Source of the DNA: Rebecca billardiae RCC1528
Lineage: Eukaryota; Haptophyta
Length of the DNA stretch: 64,000 nt
Reading direction: 5' to 3'
Assembly (NCBI GenBank): GCA_965240325.2
Contig: OZ251246.1
Coordinates: 620,001-684,000 of the forward strand
Shown here: positions 1-11,142 of the stretch, piece after piece
Layout of the letters: every line of letters starts with the position of its first letter
Position numbering within the stretch: position 1 is the stretch's first letter
Position numbers and translations under genes: made by a program
The notes under the pieces: generated by a model
Told to the model about the DNA's origin: nothing
Database searches by the model: none
What the model saw: only the letters and a program-made list of their open reading frames with translations

Positions 1-2
1 TG

Positions 3-776
3 GCGTGCCTCGTGCTGTTGCCGCGCTTGATGGCCGACCGCAAGCCGATGAAGCTGTACACGTTCACGCTATGGTGGAACATTGCGCTCACGGTGTTCAG
101 CATGCTGGGCGCGATCAACACGATGCCGACGCTCGTGCGCGTCCTGTCGACCCGCGGCTTCCGCTACTCGTGCTGCGCCGATGTGTTTGAGATGGTTGGC
201 GGCGGCGGCCGGGGCGCCCCGTACGCCTGGGCCGCGCTTTTCGTGCTGTCGAAGCTGTTTGAGTACGGCGACACCGTGCTGCTTATGCTGAAGAAGAAGG
301 AGGTCATCTTCCTGCACGGCTTCCACCACGTCTCCGTCGGCCTGATCGCGTGGTACGGCTGTGGCAAGAACGCGCCGGTCGCGATGTGGTGTGGGACGAT
401 GAACTACACGGTGCACTCGTTCATGTACCTGTACTACTCGGCGATGGCGGCGCCGGCAGCACGCCCGCTCGCAAAGCCGTTCGCGGGGCTGATCACGCTG
501 CTGCAGATCTCGCAGATGGTTATGGCCACCGTCATCCACCTCGCCATTGTCTACTGGCACGTCACTGGCGCCGAGGGCGCCGGCTGCTGGTGGGACCCCC
601 CGGTGCTGCTCTGCACGCTCGGCGCATACATTGTCTACCTCGTGCTCTTCGCCAAGATCTTCGTCGAGCGCTACATGATGAAGCCGGCGGAGAAGCGCGC
701 CACGAACGCGGCTGCCAATGGCCGGGCCAAGTCCAATGGCCACACCAAGTCCAACGGCCACTCCAAGGCGGAATGA
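3..776 (+). CDS. ELO: ELO-family very-long-chain fatty acid elongase, 5' truncated
   Basis: ELO condensing enzymes catalyse the first step of each two-carbon fatty-acid elongation (acyl-CoA + malonyl-CoA) in the ER membrane. The frame is open from base 3 and runs off the left edge, so the start lies outside the window; about 257 residues remain, most of a typical 270-300 aa protein. Visible motifs in family order: KLFEYGDT; the histidine box HGFHH (bases 315-329), the catalytic HxxHH; MNYTVHSFMYLYY; and the LLQISQ motif. Several hydrophobic segments fit a 6-7 TM topology. The NYxVHxxMYxYY form resembles ELOVL3/6-type enzymes (saturated or monounsaturated substrates), but substrate cannot be read from sequence. 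The C-terminus is a low-complexity tail with repeated KSNGH units and a lysine at -3, a weak ER-retrieval hint. The stop is TGA at 774-776. Confidence 0.93.
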   Translation, partial: ACLVLLPRLMADRKPMKLYTFTLWWNIALTVFSMLGAINTMPTLVRVLSTRGFRYSCCADVFEMVGGGGRGAPYAWAALFVLSKLFEYGDTVLLMLKKKEVIFLHGFHHVSVGLIAWYGCGKNAPVAMWCGTMNYTVHSFMYLYYSAMAAPAARPLAKPFAGLITLLQISQMVMATVIHLAIVYWHVTGAEGAGCWWDPPVLLCTLGAYIVYLVLFAKIFVERYMMKPAEKRATNAAANGRAKSNGHTKSNGHSKAE

Positions 777-1050
777 GGTCCGCCTCCGACGGTCGGGCGG
801 TGGCCGGTTCGCAGACCCGGTTCGCCGCGGACAGCGCGTTGAGAACGTGCAGCAGGCTTCTTGCCCTTATCGCAGCGCGCCGATGCAGCAGCCCTCGTCG
901 TAGCAGACGATCCTCGTCGGGCGAGACGTGGCTTTTCGGCTATGGCACCAGAGCAGTGCTGAATCGTGCGCGCGCCAAGCAGGCGGCTTGCTCGCGATAG
1001 ATTACACACGTCACGCGACATGCTGCACGCAGCACCATCATTTACCCGGC

Positions 1051-1148
1051 GGCGCTACCATCGGCGACGGCTTCATGGGCGGTGACAGTTGGCGGGCGTC
1101 AATCTCGCCTGCCTGAGCTGTGTGCGTCTCTTATTCTTAGTAAACTGT
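1051..1148 (+). repeat. Dispersed 98-bp repeat, copy 1
   Basis: Identical at 96 of 98 positions to 41959-42056; its 3' half recurs at 54371-54417. It begins GGCGCTACCATCGGCGACGG and ends in a T-rich tract plus AACTGT. It lies 275 bp past the elongase stop, but the other copies are not in the same position relative to genes, so it is a dispersed repeat rather than a 3' UTR signal. Confidence 0.85.
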
Positions 1149-1206
1149 TGCTGTTTATTACACTAATAAATCAGTACGCGTAATTACATACTGAGCTGCT
1201 ACGTAC

Positions 1207-1323
<117 letters not shown>

Positions 1324-2594
1324 CCGCGGTGCAGGGCGGAGCGCGCAGCGTGGAGCCCGCACCAGCGGGCCCGAACCACGTTTCAAAAAGATCTTTGATC
1401 AAGAAAAAAGGGACGGGGGGCGGCGGAAAAAAATTAAGGGACGGGGGGCGATTTTTAGGGCTGGCGGAGACCGAGTTTCGAGTTTTTGAGATCGCATTGA
1501 GAGGTCTATCAGGCCAAAAAAAACCGCGCCCAGCTGATTCCCTTAAGTAAAGTGCGATCTGGACGTCAGCTGGACGTGACATTAGTGTAACGGTTCGTTA
1601 CGAGCGAATCGTACTCGTCTTCCCGGATCGCGTGACGTCCGGACTGGGCCACATCCGGATCGTCGGAGGTGACGTGCCCCGGCACGATGGGCGATGGCGG
1701 ATATGCGGGACGGCGCCTGCACGTGCCTCCGGACCCGCCTCCCGCTTGCTGCTCACGCAGTCAGCTGCGACCGTGGCGCATGATCGCAGAAGCAGTGCCG
1801 GCAGTACGGCCTGCATCAGCTAGTGCCGCGCCGTCGTGGCGCGCGCGGTACGGTTGCGGCGTTGCGCGTTTGCAGCGCTCGCAGCTCGGCGACGGCACGC
1901 GCGTGCGGCTCAGGTGTGTCAAATGCGGTCTCGTCGGCGCGCTTTCGCCTGCCACCTCGTGCACCCGTGCCGCCAGTTTCATCGTCTTCATGAGGACTGC
2001 TGCTGCTGTCGCCATCCGCTCTCCATCACCCCGCCTTATCGTCCCCTGACGAGAAGGTTACATCCGCACACCTACTAGACGCTGATAGTAACACCTAGTA
2101 CGACGCGGAGGATAATCAGATTCGTCACTGGAGACAACGAAACATCCGAAACCTCAAACCACACACACACAAATATATATAAATTAATGTCAAAATATAA
2201 AGAACACAAAATTAAAAACAAAAATAAAATTCACCATTTACGCATGCCAACGGCATCATGATCATTTTTATTACTATCTAAATTTTATTTTGATAGTAAC
2301 ATTGTTATTACTGACTAGTATAATGACGTTGTTACTGCTATGTAGTTAGTAACATTGGTAACTATCTCGGTAGTGACACTGTCACTACTAAGCTAGATCT
2401 ATACTTCAATCTATACTTGCTATAATACTATACTTCAATCCCGGTCAGTCATCTCAGACATTGATAGATAGATATCCGACTCGAGTCGTCTCGGCGTCTG
2501 TCATTCTCTTGAAAGTTATTCTGGCGTCCGCCGGAACAGTCATCAGCATAGTCTAGCTGCTCTCTCTCTCGTCTCTAGCTAAGCTGCTACTAGA

Positions 2595-2616
2595 ATCATT
2601 ATCATCATCATCATCA

Positions 2617-2649
<33 letters not shown>
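2595..2649. repeat. (ATC)n microsatellite
   Basis: Runs of ATC trinucleotides with one interruption, inside the AT-rich left part of the candidate transposon. Confidence 0.95.
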
Positions 2650-2814
2650 GTCGTCTGAATAGTAAAGCTTGTTACAAAGTACTTACGACTACTAAATATA
2701 CTAACTTTGGCGTGTATCTGTGAAGTCCTGTCTAACTTAAACTCTATGAGTCTACCCGTTCGACCGCCTATGCCCTATCCGGACGGGGCATCGAGCTCGA
2801 GCCAGGCCCGCATC

Positions 2815-3240
2815 CAGACCTGCGTGTAAAGTTGTAAAGTGTAAAGTAGGTCCGGGATCCCAGCCGGACATGTCCGGCCAGTCCGACCGGACGCGTGCGG
2901 CCGGGCCGTGCCAGCTGCCACCGGGCCCGGCACTCTCCGGCGCCTCCGCCCAGCGCCGGCCGGTCGCCGGGGCGCCGCGGCCGAGAGGCAGTGCAAAGTT
3001 GTAAAGTGTAAAGTACATCCGGGAGCCAGGCCGGACCTATCCGGACAGCCGTCCGGCCACGCACGCGTGCGGGCTGTGCCGACGCGCCGCGCCGGCCGGC
3101 TGCCGGGCGCACGAGGGCGTGTATGACAGTGTGAAAAAGTAAATCCGGGCGCCTCCGGACGGGGCATCGCGCGCCGCGCAAGCTGCTTGGCCCAGCAACC
3201 CCCCGTAAAAGTTGTAAAGTGTAAAGTAAGTCCGGGGCTT
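2815..3240 (-). repeat. Left subterminal repeats, inverted relative to the main satellite
   Basis: The block GTAAAGTTGTAAAGTGTAAA followed by GTAxxTCCGGG appears near 2825, 2996 and 3206, with a degenerate version near 3128. Spacers between them are GC-rich and include the same ACATGTCCGG core as the satellite at 5390-7310. Spacing is about 170-210 bp. Orientation is opposite to the right-hand array. Confidence 0.85.
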
Positions 3241-3609
3241 TCGCGGGTCCAATCCGGGATCCCGCAGCCCGAGCGGCGGCGCGATGTTCGCCGCCATGGT
3301 CGATGGTGTTCGCAAGCACGTTCAGAAGCCGCCCGCCCTCGACGACGCGATCTGCACGTGCGCGCGTTGGTCAGAGCACACGCGTGACGTGGGTGAGTCG
3401 GGGGACTACCCACTACGAAGCAAAGTAGAGCGTGAAGCAAGGTAGATGTGTTTCCGCGTGCGCGCTCGGGCAGCTCTGCTGTGACCCCTCGGCCACGTCG
3501 TGATGTGTGCGTCCGCGCGCACGGCCACGCCAGCGTGGCCAGTGCGCTTCCTCTTCAACGACACCAACGAGCTCGCCCTGGCGCACAACGTTGGCAGCAG
3601 CGCCGTGAC

Positions 3610-4180
3610 TACACGGCTGCTGGTGGTGCGCGCGTCCGGTTGGCCACACCCTCGTGACTCTGCGGCTGCGCGCAGAAGCAGCGCCACCGGCGTGCTGCTG
3701 CCTGCCGGCATGCTGGTGGCGCCCGCGCCCGCGCCGCCGCCGCCATTTTGTGACCGTCCCACAGTGCGCCCCGCTGCATGCGCCATGTGGCGCGCGTCCG
3801 GTTGGCCACAGCCTCGTGACTCTGCGGCTCTGCGGCTGCGCGCACAAGCAGCGCCACCGGCGTGCTGCCGCTGCCGGCATGCTGATGGCGCCCGCGCCCG
3901 CGCCGCCGCCGCCATTTTGTGACCTTCCCGCGCCGTGCGCCCCGCTGCATGCGCCGTCTGGGGCGCGTCCGGTTGACCGCAGCCTCATGACTCTGCGGCT
4001 GCGCGCGCAAGCATCGCCGCTGGCGTGCTGCCGCTGCTCGCATGCTGATGGCGCCCGCGCCCGCGCCGCCGCCGCCATTTTGTGACCTTCCCGCGCGGTG
4101 CGCCCCGCTGCATGCGCCGTCTGGGGCGCGTCCAGTTAGCCACAGCCTCGTGACTCTGCGTCTCTGCGGCTGCACGCGCA
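3610..4180. repeat. Imperfect tandem repeat, about 165-bp unit, three copies
   Basis: The landmark GCCATTTTGTGACC occurs at about 3742, 3911 and 4074, each preceded by a GCCGCC run and a GCCGGCATGCTG-like segment and followed by a variant of GCGCCCCGCTGCATGCGCC. A more diverged copy lies near 4980-5040. Several frames are open because of base composition; no known domain is encoded. Confidence 0.75.
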
Positions 4181-5389
4181 TCTACCGCGGCGGGCTGCGC
4201 CTGCTGTTCACGGCCAAGGCGGACGGCGACCCCCGTACATCCCCGCCGCGGTCGTTGCCACCGCCGGCGACGGCGTCGTGCGCTGCGAGTGGCTTGCGCG
4301 CCTGCCCGCGTGGCACGCCCTCCGCACCCGCACTGTGCCCGCGGCTTGGCCCACACGCGTGCACAACGAGGCGGTCGAATGGGCAGCGCGTGCGTAGACG
4401 GCACCTGCGCCGTCGGGTCAGCGCCGCCCGTGCGCCGGGCGTGCGCACCTTCCCGCCTCGCCAGCTGGCGCGCGAACCGCCCTCGCCGCGTGGCTAAACG
4501 AGCAGCTCGGCTCGCGCGGCGCGGGCGAGCCGATCAGTGCGCGCCCGGCGGCGCCGGGCGCTGGCCGCCGATTACGCGCGTGTACGCGGGGCGCTCGCCG
4601 GGTCTACTGGCGACGTGCTCGACGGCGAGTCGATGGTGTGACTACAAGCGCAGTGAGCACTGGCGGCGGATTGTCTTCTACTTCGCCAAGCTAGACGGCA
4701 TCGACCTCTGCTGCGTGGACGACGCGTGTGTCCACGCGCACGGCCGCGCAGGCGCAGCTGCCGTGCGCCTTCGTGGCTTCCTTTTGACGGTGCCGACGGG
4801 CTCGCCCCCTCACCACGCGTGGCCTGCGCGGCCGTGCAGCGCAGGCACGGTGGCTCGCGCGGCAAGGCGCCGGTTGCGCGCTCGCAGCAGTTTGCAGCCC
4901 TCCGGCGCGCGGCGTTTGCTGCAGCGCCGTGACCACGCGGCTGTGGGCCGCGCCACTGGTGCTGCTGGCCGCCGCGGCCATGCCGCCGCCGCCATGATAC
5001 GACCTTTTCGCGCTGTGCGCCCCGCTACACACAGCATGCGTGGACGACCGCGCTGCCCCTCGCGCCAAATGGCGCCCAGCAATACGGATGCGCACTGCAC
5101 ACTGCGTGCAGCGGGTTGAACGGCCCTGGCTGTGGCGTGCAACGTGCGCCGTAGAGGCGTGACTCGCCAGCCCGCGGCGGGCGTAGCGCGCGCACGCACG
5201 GGCGAGCAGCACTACTGCGTGTTGCTCAGCCGCGCCCGCGCCGCGCCATCGGTAGGTGGTGGCGCCCTCGACCGGCATCGAATCGCCCTCCCTCACCTAC
5301 CTCCCTCGCCCGGGCGGGTCGATCGCGGGCGCCGGCATCGCGATCCAAATCGCGTCCGGCCGCGTCGTCCCGCCCGGACTTACTTTACA

Positions 5390-7310
5390 CTTTACAACTT
5401 TACAGGCCCTCTCGCGCCCGCGGCCGGCGGCGCGGCGGCCAGCACGCGTCCGGTCGGACTGGCCGGACATGTCCGGCTGGGCTCCCGGACCTACTTTACA
5501 CTTTACAACTTTACACGCCGGGCTGGGTGCTGGCCTGGCTCGTGCTCGATGCCTCGTCCGGACGTGCGCTCCCGGACCTACTTTACACTTTACAACTTTA
5601 CAGGCCCTCTCGCGCCCGCGGCCGGCGGCGCGGCGGCCAGCACGCGTCCGGTCGGACTGGCCGGACATGTCCGGCTGGGCTCCCGGACCTACTTTACACT
5701 TTACAACTTTACACGCCGGGCTGGGTGCTGGCCTGGCTCGTGCTCGATGCCCCGTCCGGACGTGCGCTCCCGGACTTACTTTACACTTTACAACTTTACA
5801 GGCCCTCTCGCGCCCGCGGCCGGCGGCGCGGCGGCCAGCACGCGTCCGGTCGGACTGGCCGGACATGTCCGGCTGGGCTCCCGGACCTACTTTACACTTT
5901 ACAACTTTACACGCCGGGCTGGGTGCTGGCCTGGTTCGTGCTCGATGCCCCGTCCGGACGTGCGCTCCCGGACTTACTTTACACTTTACAACTTTACAGG
6001 CCGCCCTCTCGCGCCCGCGGCCGGCGGCGCGGCGGCCAGCATGAGCACGCGTCCGGTCGGACTGGCCGGACATGTCCGGCTGGGCTCCCGGACCTACTTT
6101 ACACTTTACAACTTTACACGCCGGGCTGGGTGCTGGCCTGGCTCGTGCTCGATGCCTCGTCCGGACGTGCGCTCCCGGACCTACTTTACACTTTACAACT
6201 TTACAGGCCCTCTCGCGCCCGCGGTCGGCGGCGCGGCGGCCAGCACGCGTCCGGTCGGACTGGCCGGACATGTCCGGCTGGGCTCCCGGACCTACTTTAC
6301 ACTTTACAACTTTACACGCCGGGCTGGGTGCTGGCCTGGTTCGTGCTCGATGCCCCGTCCGGACGTGCGCTCCCGGACTTACTTTACACTTTACAACTTT
6401 ACAGGCCCTCTCGCGCCCGCGGCCGGCGGCGCGGCGGCCAGCACGCGTCCGGTCGGACTGGCCGGACATGTCCGGCTGGGCTCCCGGACCTACTTTACAC
6501 TTTACAACTTTACTACACGCCGGGCTGGGTGCTGGCCTGGTTCGTGCTCGATGCCCCGTCCGGACGTGCGCTCCCGGACTTACTTTACACTTTACAACTT
6601 TACAGGCCCTCTCGCGCCCGCGGCCGGCGGCGCGGCGGCCAGCACGCGTCCGGTCGGACTGGCCGGACATGTCCGGCTGGGCTCCCGGACCTACTTTACA
6701 CTTTACAACTTTACACGCCGGGCTGGGTGCTGGCCTGGTTCGTGCTCGATGCCCCGTCCGGACGTGCGCTCCCGGACTTACTTTACACTTTACAACTTTA
6801 CAGGCCCTCTCGCGCCCGCGGCCGGCGGCGCGGCGGCCAGCACGCGTCCGGTCGGACTGGCCGGACATGTCCGGCTGGGCTCCCGGACCTACTTTACACT
6901 TTACAACTTTACACGCCGGGCTGGGTGCTGGCCTGGCTCGTGCTCGATGCCTCGTCCGGACGTGCGCTCCCGGACCTACTTTACACTTTACAACTTTACA
7001 GGCCCTCTCGCGCCCGCGGCCGGCGGCGCGGCGGCCAGCACGCGTCCGGTCGGACTGGCCGGACATGTCCGGCTGGGCTCCCGGACCTGCTTTACACTTT
7101 ACAACTTTACACGCCGGGCTGGGTGCTGGCCTGGTTCGTGCTCGATGCCCCGTCCGGACGTGCGCTCCCGGACCTACTTTACACTTTACAACTTTACAGG
7201 CCCTCTCGCGCCCGCGGCCGGCGGCGCGGCGGCCAGCACGCGTCCGGTCGGACTGGCCGGACATGTCCGGCTGGGCTCCCGGACCTACTTTACACTTTAC
7301 AACTTTACAC
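5390..7310 (+). repeat. 198-bp satellite, ten units
   Basis: Units start (GGCCCTCTCGCGCCCGCGG) at 5405, 5603, 5801, 5999, 6206, 6404, 6605, 6803, 7001 and 7199 (the last incomplete). Six of the nine intervals before the last start are exactly 198 bp; the others are 207 and 201, from insertions of 3+6 and 3 bases. Each unit holds two copies of ACTTTACACTTTACAACTTT, one before each GC-rich half. 198 is 66 codons and no unit frame contains a stop, so all three forward frames and one reverse frame stay open for hundreds of codons. One forward frame would give a 66-residue repeat with a YFTLYNFT block twice per unit. Translation is unproven. Confidence 0.95.
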
Positions 7311-7774
7311 GCCGAAGTGGGTGGTGGCCTGGCTCATGGTCGCGCCGGCCAGATCAGTCGCGCGCGCGCGGCGGCACTGCGCGCGCGCGGGGCGCGCGTG
7401 CCTTTCCTAGAAACTTCCGCAGAGCCGCGAGAAGGTTACACTTTACATAGTGACAGGGCTGGACCGGGCTTACTAGTTACACATCGGAGACCACGACGTT
7501 ACATATAGGAGGCATAGGCTACATTTCTACTAGTACTATACGGCTTTTCTGGGGGGTGTAACCTTCTCGTGACAGGACCACCACCTCACCCCGAGTCGCC
7601 GGTCGCGCGGCGCGCGCGGTAGGCACTAGGCAGGGCGTACGGTCACTCACCCGTGCAACGGGTCAAGTGGCCAGAGTACGTCTGGTCGTTGGCTGGCACG
7701 GGCCGCAGCGCTAAAGCACCCTGCTGTCACACCCGACTCCTTCAGTACTCCGAGCTCCGCGGCACGACTCACTC

Positions 7775-7902
7775 GGCACGATCGCGGACGGGTCGGATCC
7801 GAGCTGATCAGCCAGAGTTGGACACAGTTTGGCAGCTACCAGTAGTAATTCCGATGCCGATGGCACGATCGCGGACGGGTCGGATCCGAGCTGATCAGCC
7901 AG
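7775..7902 (+). repeat. Direct duplication, 41-bp core with about 87-bp spacing
   Basis: GGCACGATCGCGGACGGGTC and the 21 bases after it occur at 7775-7815 and again at 7862-7902. The sequence following each copy (TTGGACA...TTTGGCAGCTA) also matches with a small indel, so this is a tandem duplication of about 87 bp. Confidence 0.9.
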
Positions 7903-8172
7903 TTGGACATTTGGCAGCTAGTTGTCAGACGGACGTCCGATTTGACGACCGGTGCCGGGTGCGGTCTCAGGTCCGCTGCTGTGATTGTGTGAAGTGTGAA
8001 TGAGTCTCGCGGTCGCGCAGGCAGGGCGACGGTCGGACTAATATAGCTTCAGTCATCTCAGAACCGACTTCAACTGGCGAACTGCCACTACGGCGGAGAG
8101 CCGCGATTGCACGGCCACCGCGGGCCCCCAACTGCGTTGATTCTATGCAGATTAAAGGACCGCGGAACGCGG

Positions 8173-8174
<2 letters not shown>

Positions 8175-8206
<32 letters not shown>
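8175..8206. repeat. (AT)n microsatellite
   Basis: Sixteen AT dinucleotides. Confidence 0.97.
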
Positions 8207-8211
<5 letters not shown>

Positions 8212-9390
8212 GTGTTATTGGCACAATAATCGATTGTGTCCGCTGGCGAGAAGTACGTGGCCATACCACCCGCCGCCGATCGACTTTGCCCGCTAGCGTC
8301 GTACAGGTACAGGGCGAACCTGTTGGCTCTCATCGAGGTCAATAACGCACCCTCGCGAACGCGCTTGCTGCAGCCGCTTACCTCGGTACCCCGTACGCCT
8401 CCAGCCGAGCTGGCCCACTGCTGGTGACGAAGCGCTATACCTGTTCGCGCATACAGCATCATGGCGGATACAAATAATCCGTCCGCCATCATGCTGACAA
8501 CGGAGCAGTCACCACGTGCGCTCACCATCTCCGCCATCAAGCATCATACAAGCAGCAGCTTTGATTCATCAATGACTACAAACTCGGCGGTCGTCGTCCA
8601 GCAATATTCCAGCTCATCGATTGGCTTTCGTCTACTCATCTGCTGCAGCCAGGCGACGAAGCTGCAGTATCCGCTCGCCAAAGAGCGGGCTCGCCGAAGC
8701 TTCCGCCTCGTCAGATTCGATCTCGGCTTTTCACCCGCACCGGCTGCTTGGCGAGCCAGCCGAGCTCGATTTTCAGCTGCGCTGCTTTCAGCTGTGTGCC
8801 GCCTGTTTCGCAGCCGCTTTCGTGCCAACGCGCACGACGACGAGAAAATCCCAACAAGGAGTGTCTGCATCATATAAGTATGCGCCTGCCGCATCCAGGC
8901 ATTGGTTACGTATGCAGGGTCAAGGACACATATATATATATATACATCATCCTCATCGATATCGAATCACGTCGCGTCATCACGTCAGTCGTCGTCGTCA
9001 TCATCATCAAATTCAATCGCCGGATATCGAAATCGATCATATCTAGCTATACTACTGCTGTCAATTATTATAATATATATATTATATATATGAAAATATG
9101 CCGCCATTATCACATTCATTATTTCACCGCCGCGCCCGCCCGGGCGGCGGGCGACGCCGCCGGCGCCCGCGCCGGCCGGCCGGCCCTGACTCGCCGCCGG
9201 CGGCATCCTTTTAAAATATTTATTATATATAATTATTATATATTATATTATTGCATCATATCATCGCGTCGGTGACTCATGCAGCTGCATCTGCGGCCGC
9301 GCCGCGCCCGCGACTCTGGACGACGCGGACGCCGGCGGAATAATCATCATCATCATCATCATATAGTCATATACTGCGCGGGCGGCATTG

Positions 9391-10932
9391 TCAGATTTCA
9401 TCCTCGCGACTCTCTGGGATGGCGTAGTCCCTTGGCAGCAGTGCCGCCGAGAGGGATTGCCCGATCGGCCCGGCGGGCTCTTGGCGCAGGTCGAACTTGA
9501 GCAGGTCAAGCGTCGACTCGAACATCGCGATCGACGACCGCCTTCGCGACGTGGAGCCCTTCGGCGGCGCCGACATGAGCGACGCGAGTGACCGAGACGC
9601 GAGCGGCGACGCGACCAGTGGGGCCTCGATGAGAGTGTGTAGCGACTCGACGGCCAGAATGCCCGAGGTCGACGCCATCAGGACGGAGGCGCGCCGCGCG
9701 TGGCTGCGCGCCATCGTCGGAGTGGGTGGCGGCTCTGGCGCGCGCTCGCGGCAGCGGCGGAGCGCCGTGTCGAAGAAGCGGTAGACACACAGCCCGGCCA
9801 TGATCACGACGAGCCCGCTGAAGTTGGCCAGCGTGAGCGGCGCCGCGCCTGGCATGAAGGGCAGGGCGAACGCGCAGTTGCCCAGCGGCACGAGCAGCGT
9901 CATCGCGAGGTAGAGCAGGCTCGACGAGCCGTACTTGAGCATCAGCACGATCAGCACGTTGTACATCTGGTTGAAGAGCAGGTAGGCTGCGAGGTAGACT
10001 AGCCCGCCCGGCCAGCAGTGGTCGGCTGGCCGCGACGAGGTTGCGTCAGCCCAGCCGACGGTGTCGACGCCGACGAAGCACGCGGCGCCATTGAGCAGGT
10101 TGGCCGGCACGTCGAGCGGGCGCACGCCCGAGAGCGGCGCGGCGAGGAACGCCACGGGGATCGTGAAGAGGAACTGCCACACTGCCACCCAGCCGTTCAG
10201 GTAGATCGGATCAATGTCAATCTTGGCAAGCGCGCGCTCCTTGAAGACCGTCGACATGCACATTGGGACGCACGAGAGGACGAGGACGGCGGACCAGAGG
10301 ATCGGGCTGCACAGGGCGGAGGTGCATCCCGACGACTCCGCCGAGCCCGGCCGGAACGTCGGCGCGAGGATCACCGCGATGCCGCCGATCACGATCAGAG
10401 CGCCGGCGCACTGCGCGCGCGAGTAGCGCGCGCCGAGCGACACAGCAGAGATAGCCATCGACAAGGGGATGCTCGCCTGCTGCAGCAGGATCAGCAGGGA
10501 GCCCGATTTGATGTACGTCGTGGCGAAGAGCTGCATGATGCCGGCGAGCGAGTCGAGCGCGCCCATCGTGAAGAAGACGAGCTGCGGCACGGAGCGGTCG
10601 GTCTCAGTGATTCGGCCGGCGCGCTGCGCGGGGATGATGTACGCGAAGGAGGTGGGGATGTAGATTGCGGTGCTGGCGAGCGTGACGAAAATGGGGTAGT
10701 TGAATAGCGGAATCGTCGCCAGCTTGATGAACACCTTGTTGCCTAGACCTGGGCAGCATGCGGGCGGCGGCCGCCTGGGTCAGTCATTGGCAGCCCGCGG
10801 GCAGCATGCAGCGCGCCGACGGGCGGGACGCAACGCACCACAGACGAGAAGGGACACAAACGTGATGGCGAGGCGCTGCTTCCGCGAGCTTCGCTCCGCC
10901 TCCTCCTCCGTGTAATCGTCCTGCTTTCCCAT
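9391..10932 (-). CDS. CRT-like drug/metabolite transporter (DMT superfamily)
   Basis: Two exons: 10839-10932 and 9391-10742, separated by a 96-bp intron that begins GTGCGT and ends TAG. The join restores the first membrane segment across the junction (LLVCG then NKVFIKLATIP). Predicted product 481 aa. About ten hydrophobic segments fill residues 15-370, followed by a Ser/Arg-rich tail of about 110 residues. The layout, the opening RLAITFVSLLVCGNKVFIK-type helix, the internal FVFTMGALDS-like loop and a Cys-rich loop (SSGCTSALC) resemble chloroquine-resistance-transporter-like proteins, which export small solutes, peptides or thiols from vacuoles or plastids. Substrate and membrane are unknown. 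The start is the ATG at 10932; an upstream TTG-initiated extension was not used. It is divergent from the gene at 11143. DMT membership is fairly sure, CRT subgroup less so. Confidence 0.72.
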
Positions 10933-11142
10933 GTCGGTCCCGTCGTCGTCAACGGCGGCTGAGCAAGCCCGAGCGACGCGAGAGTCGGCGTTTGATCGAC
11001 GTGACGACGGATTGCGATTCGATGACGACGATCGCTCGCTAATCTCTATGCCGTTACAATACAATACCCGCCTTCAAATCATTTGGATTGAGATAACGTT
11101 CCGTTTGTTACTTCTTTCTCGAGCGGCCTCCGCGAGTCCGCG
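10933..11142. promoter_or_regulatory. Shared upstream region of two divergent genes
   Basis: 210 bp separate the start codons of the CRT-like gene (-) and the membrane-protein gene (+), so both promoters and 5' UTRs must lie here or overlap the genes. No TATA box was identified. Confidence 0.5.

Larger units (their letters stand above)
2047..7572. mobile_element. Candidate 5.5-kb non-autonomous DNA transposon
   Basis: The 13-mer CGAGAAGGTTACA at 2050-2062 is matched by its exact reverse complement at 7557-7569. Both ends are flanked outside by TGA (2047-2049 and 7570-7572), a possible 3-bp target-site duplication. A third, direct copy lies at 7428-7440. Inside, repeats carrying a TGTAAAGTTGTAAAGTGTAA motif point inward from both ends: three clear copies and one degenerate copy on the left (2825-3230) and about twenty on the right (5390-7310), in opposite orientation. 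Inverted subterminal repeats with a 3-bp duplication are typical of CACTA/EnSpm-like and some Harbinger-like elements, but the terminus is not CACTA. No transposase was recognised inside. The AT-rich stretch 2090-2760 carries no gene. Element status is inference. Confidence 0.5.
7573..9390. other. Intergenic, simple-sequence-rich region
   Basis: No recognised gene. It contains a 41-bp direct duplication (7775-7902), an AT microsatellite, an AT-rich tract (8930-9110, 9210-9260) interrupted by a very GC-rich island at about 9130-9205, and a short ATC run near 9343-9362. The ORF at 8461-8877 has an ATG but a biased, domain-free product and is not called. Confidence 0.6.

Noticed and set aside
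5132-7508. 772-, 655-, 627- and 478-codon ORFs across the satellite
   Set aside because: All frames are open because the unit is 66 codons without stops; the longest starts at GTG. Annotated as a repeat, with the coding possibility kept as a finding.
8461-8877. 138-codon ORF starting at ATG
   Set aside because: No domain, low-complexity Ser/Thr, overlapping frames equally open.
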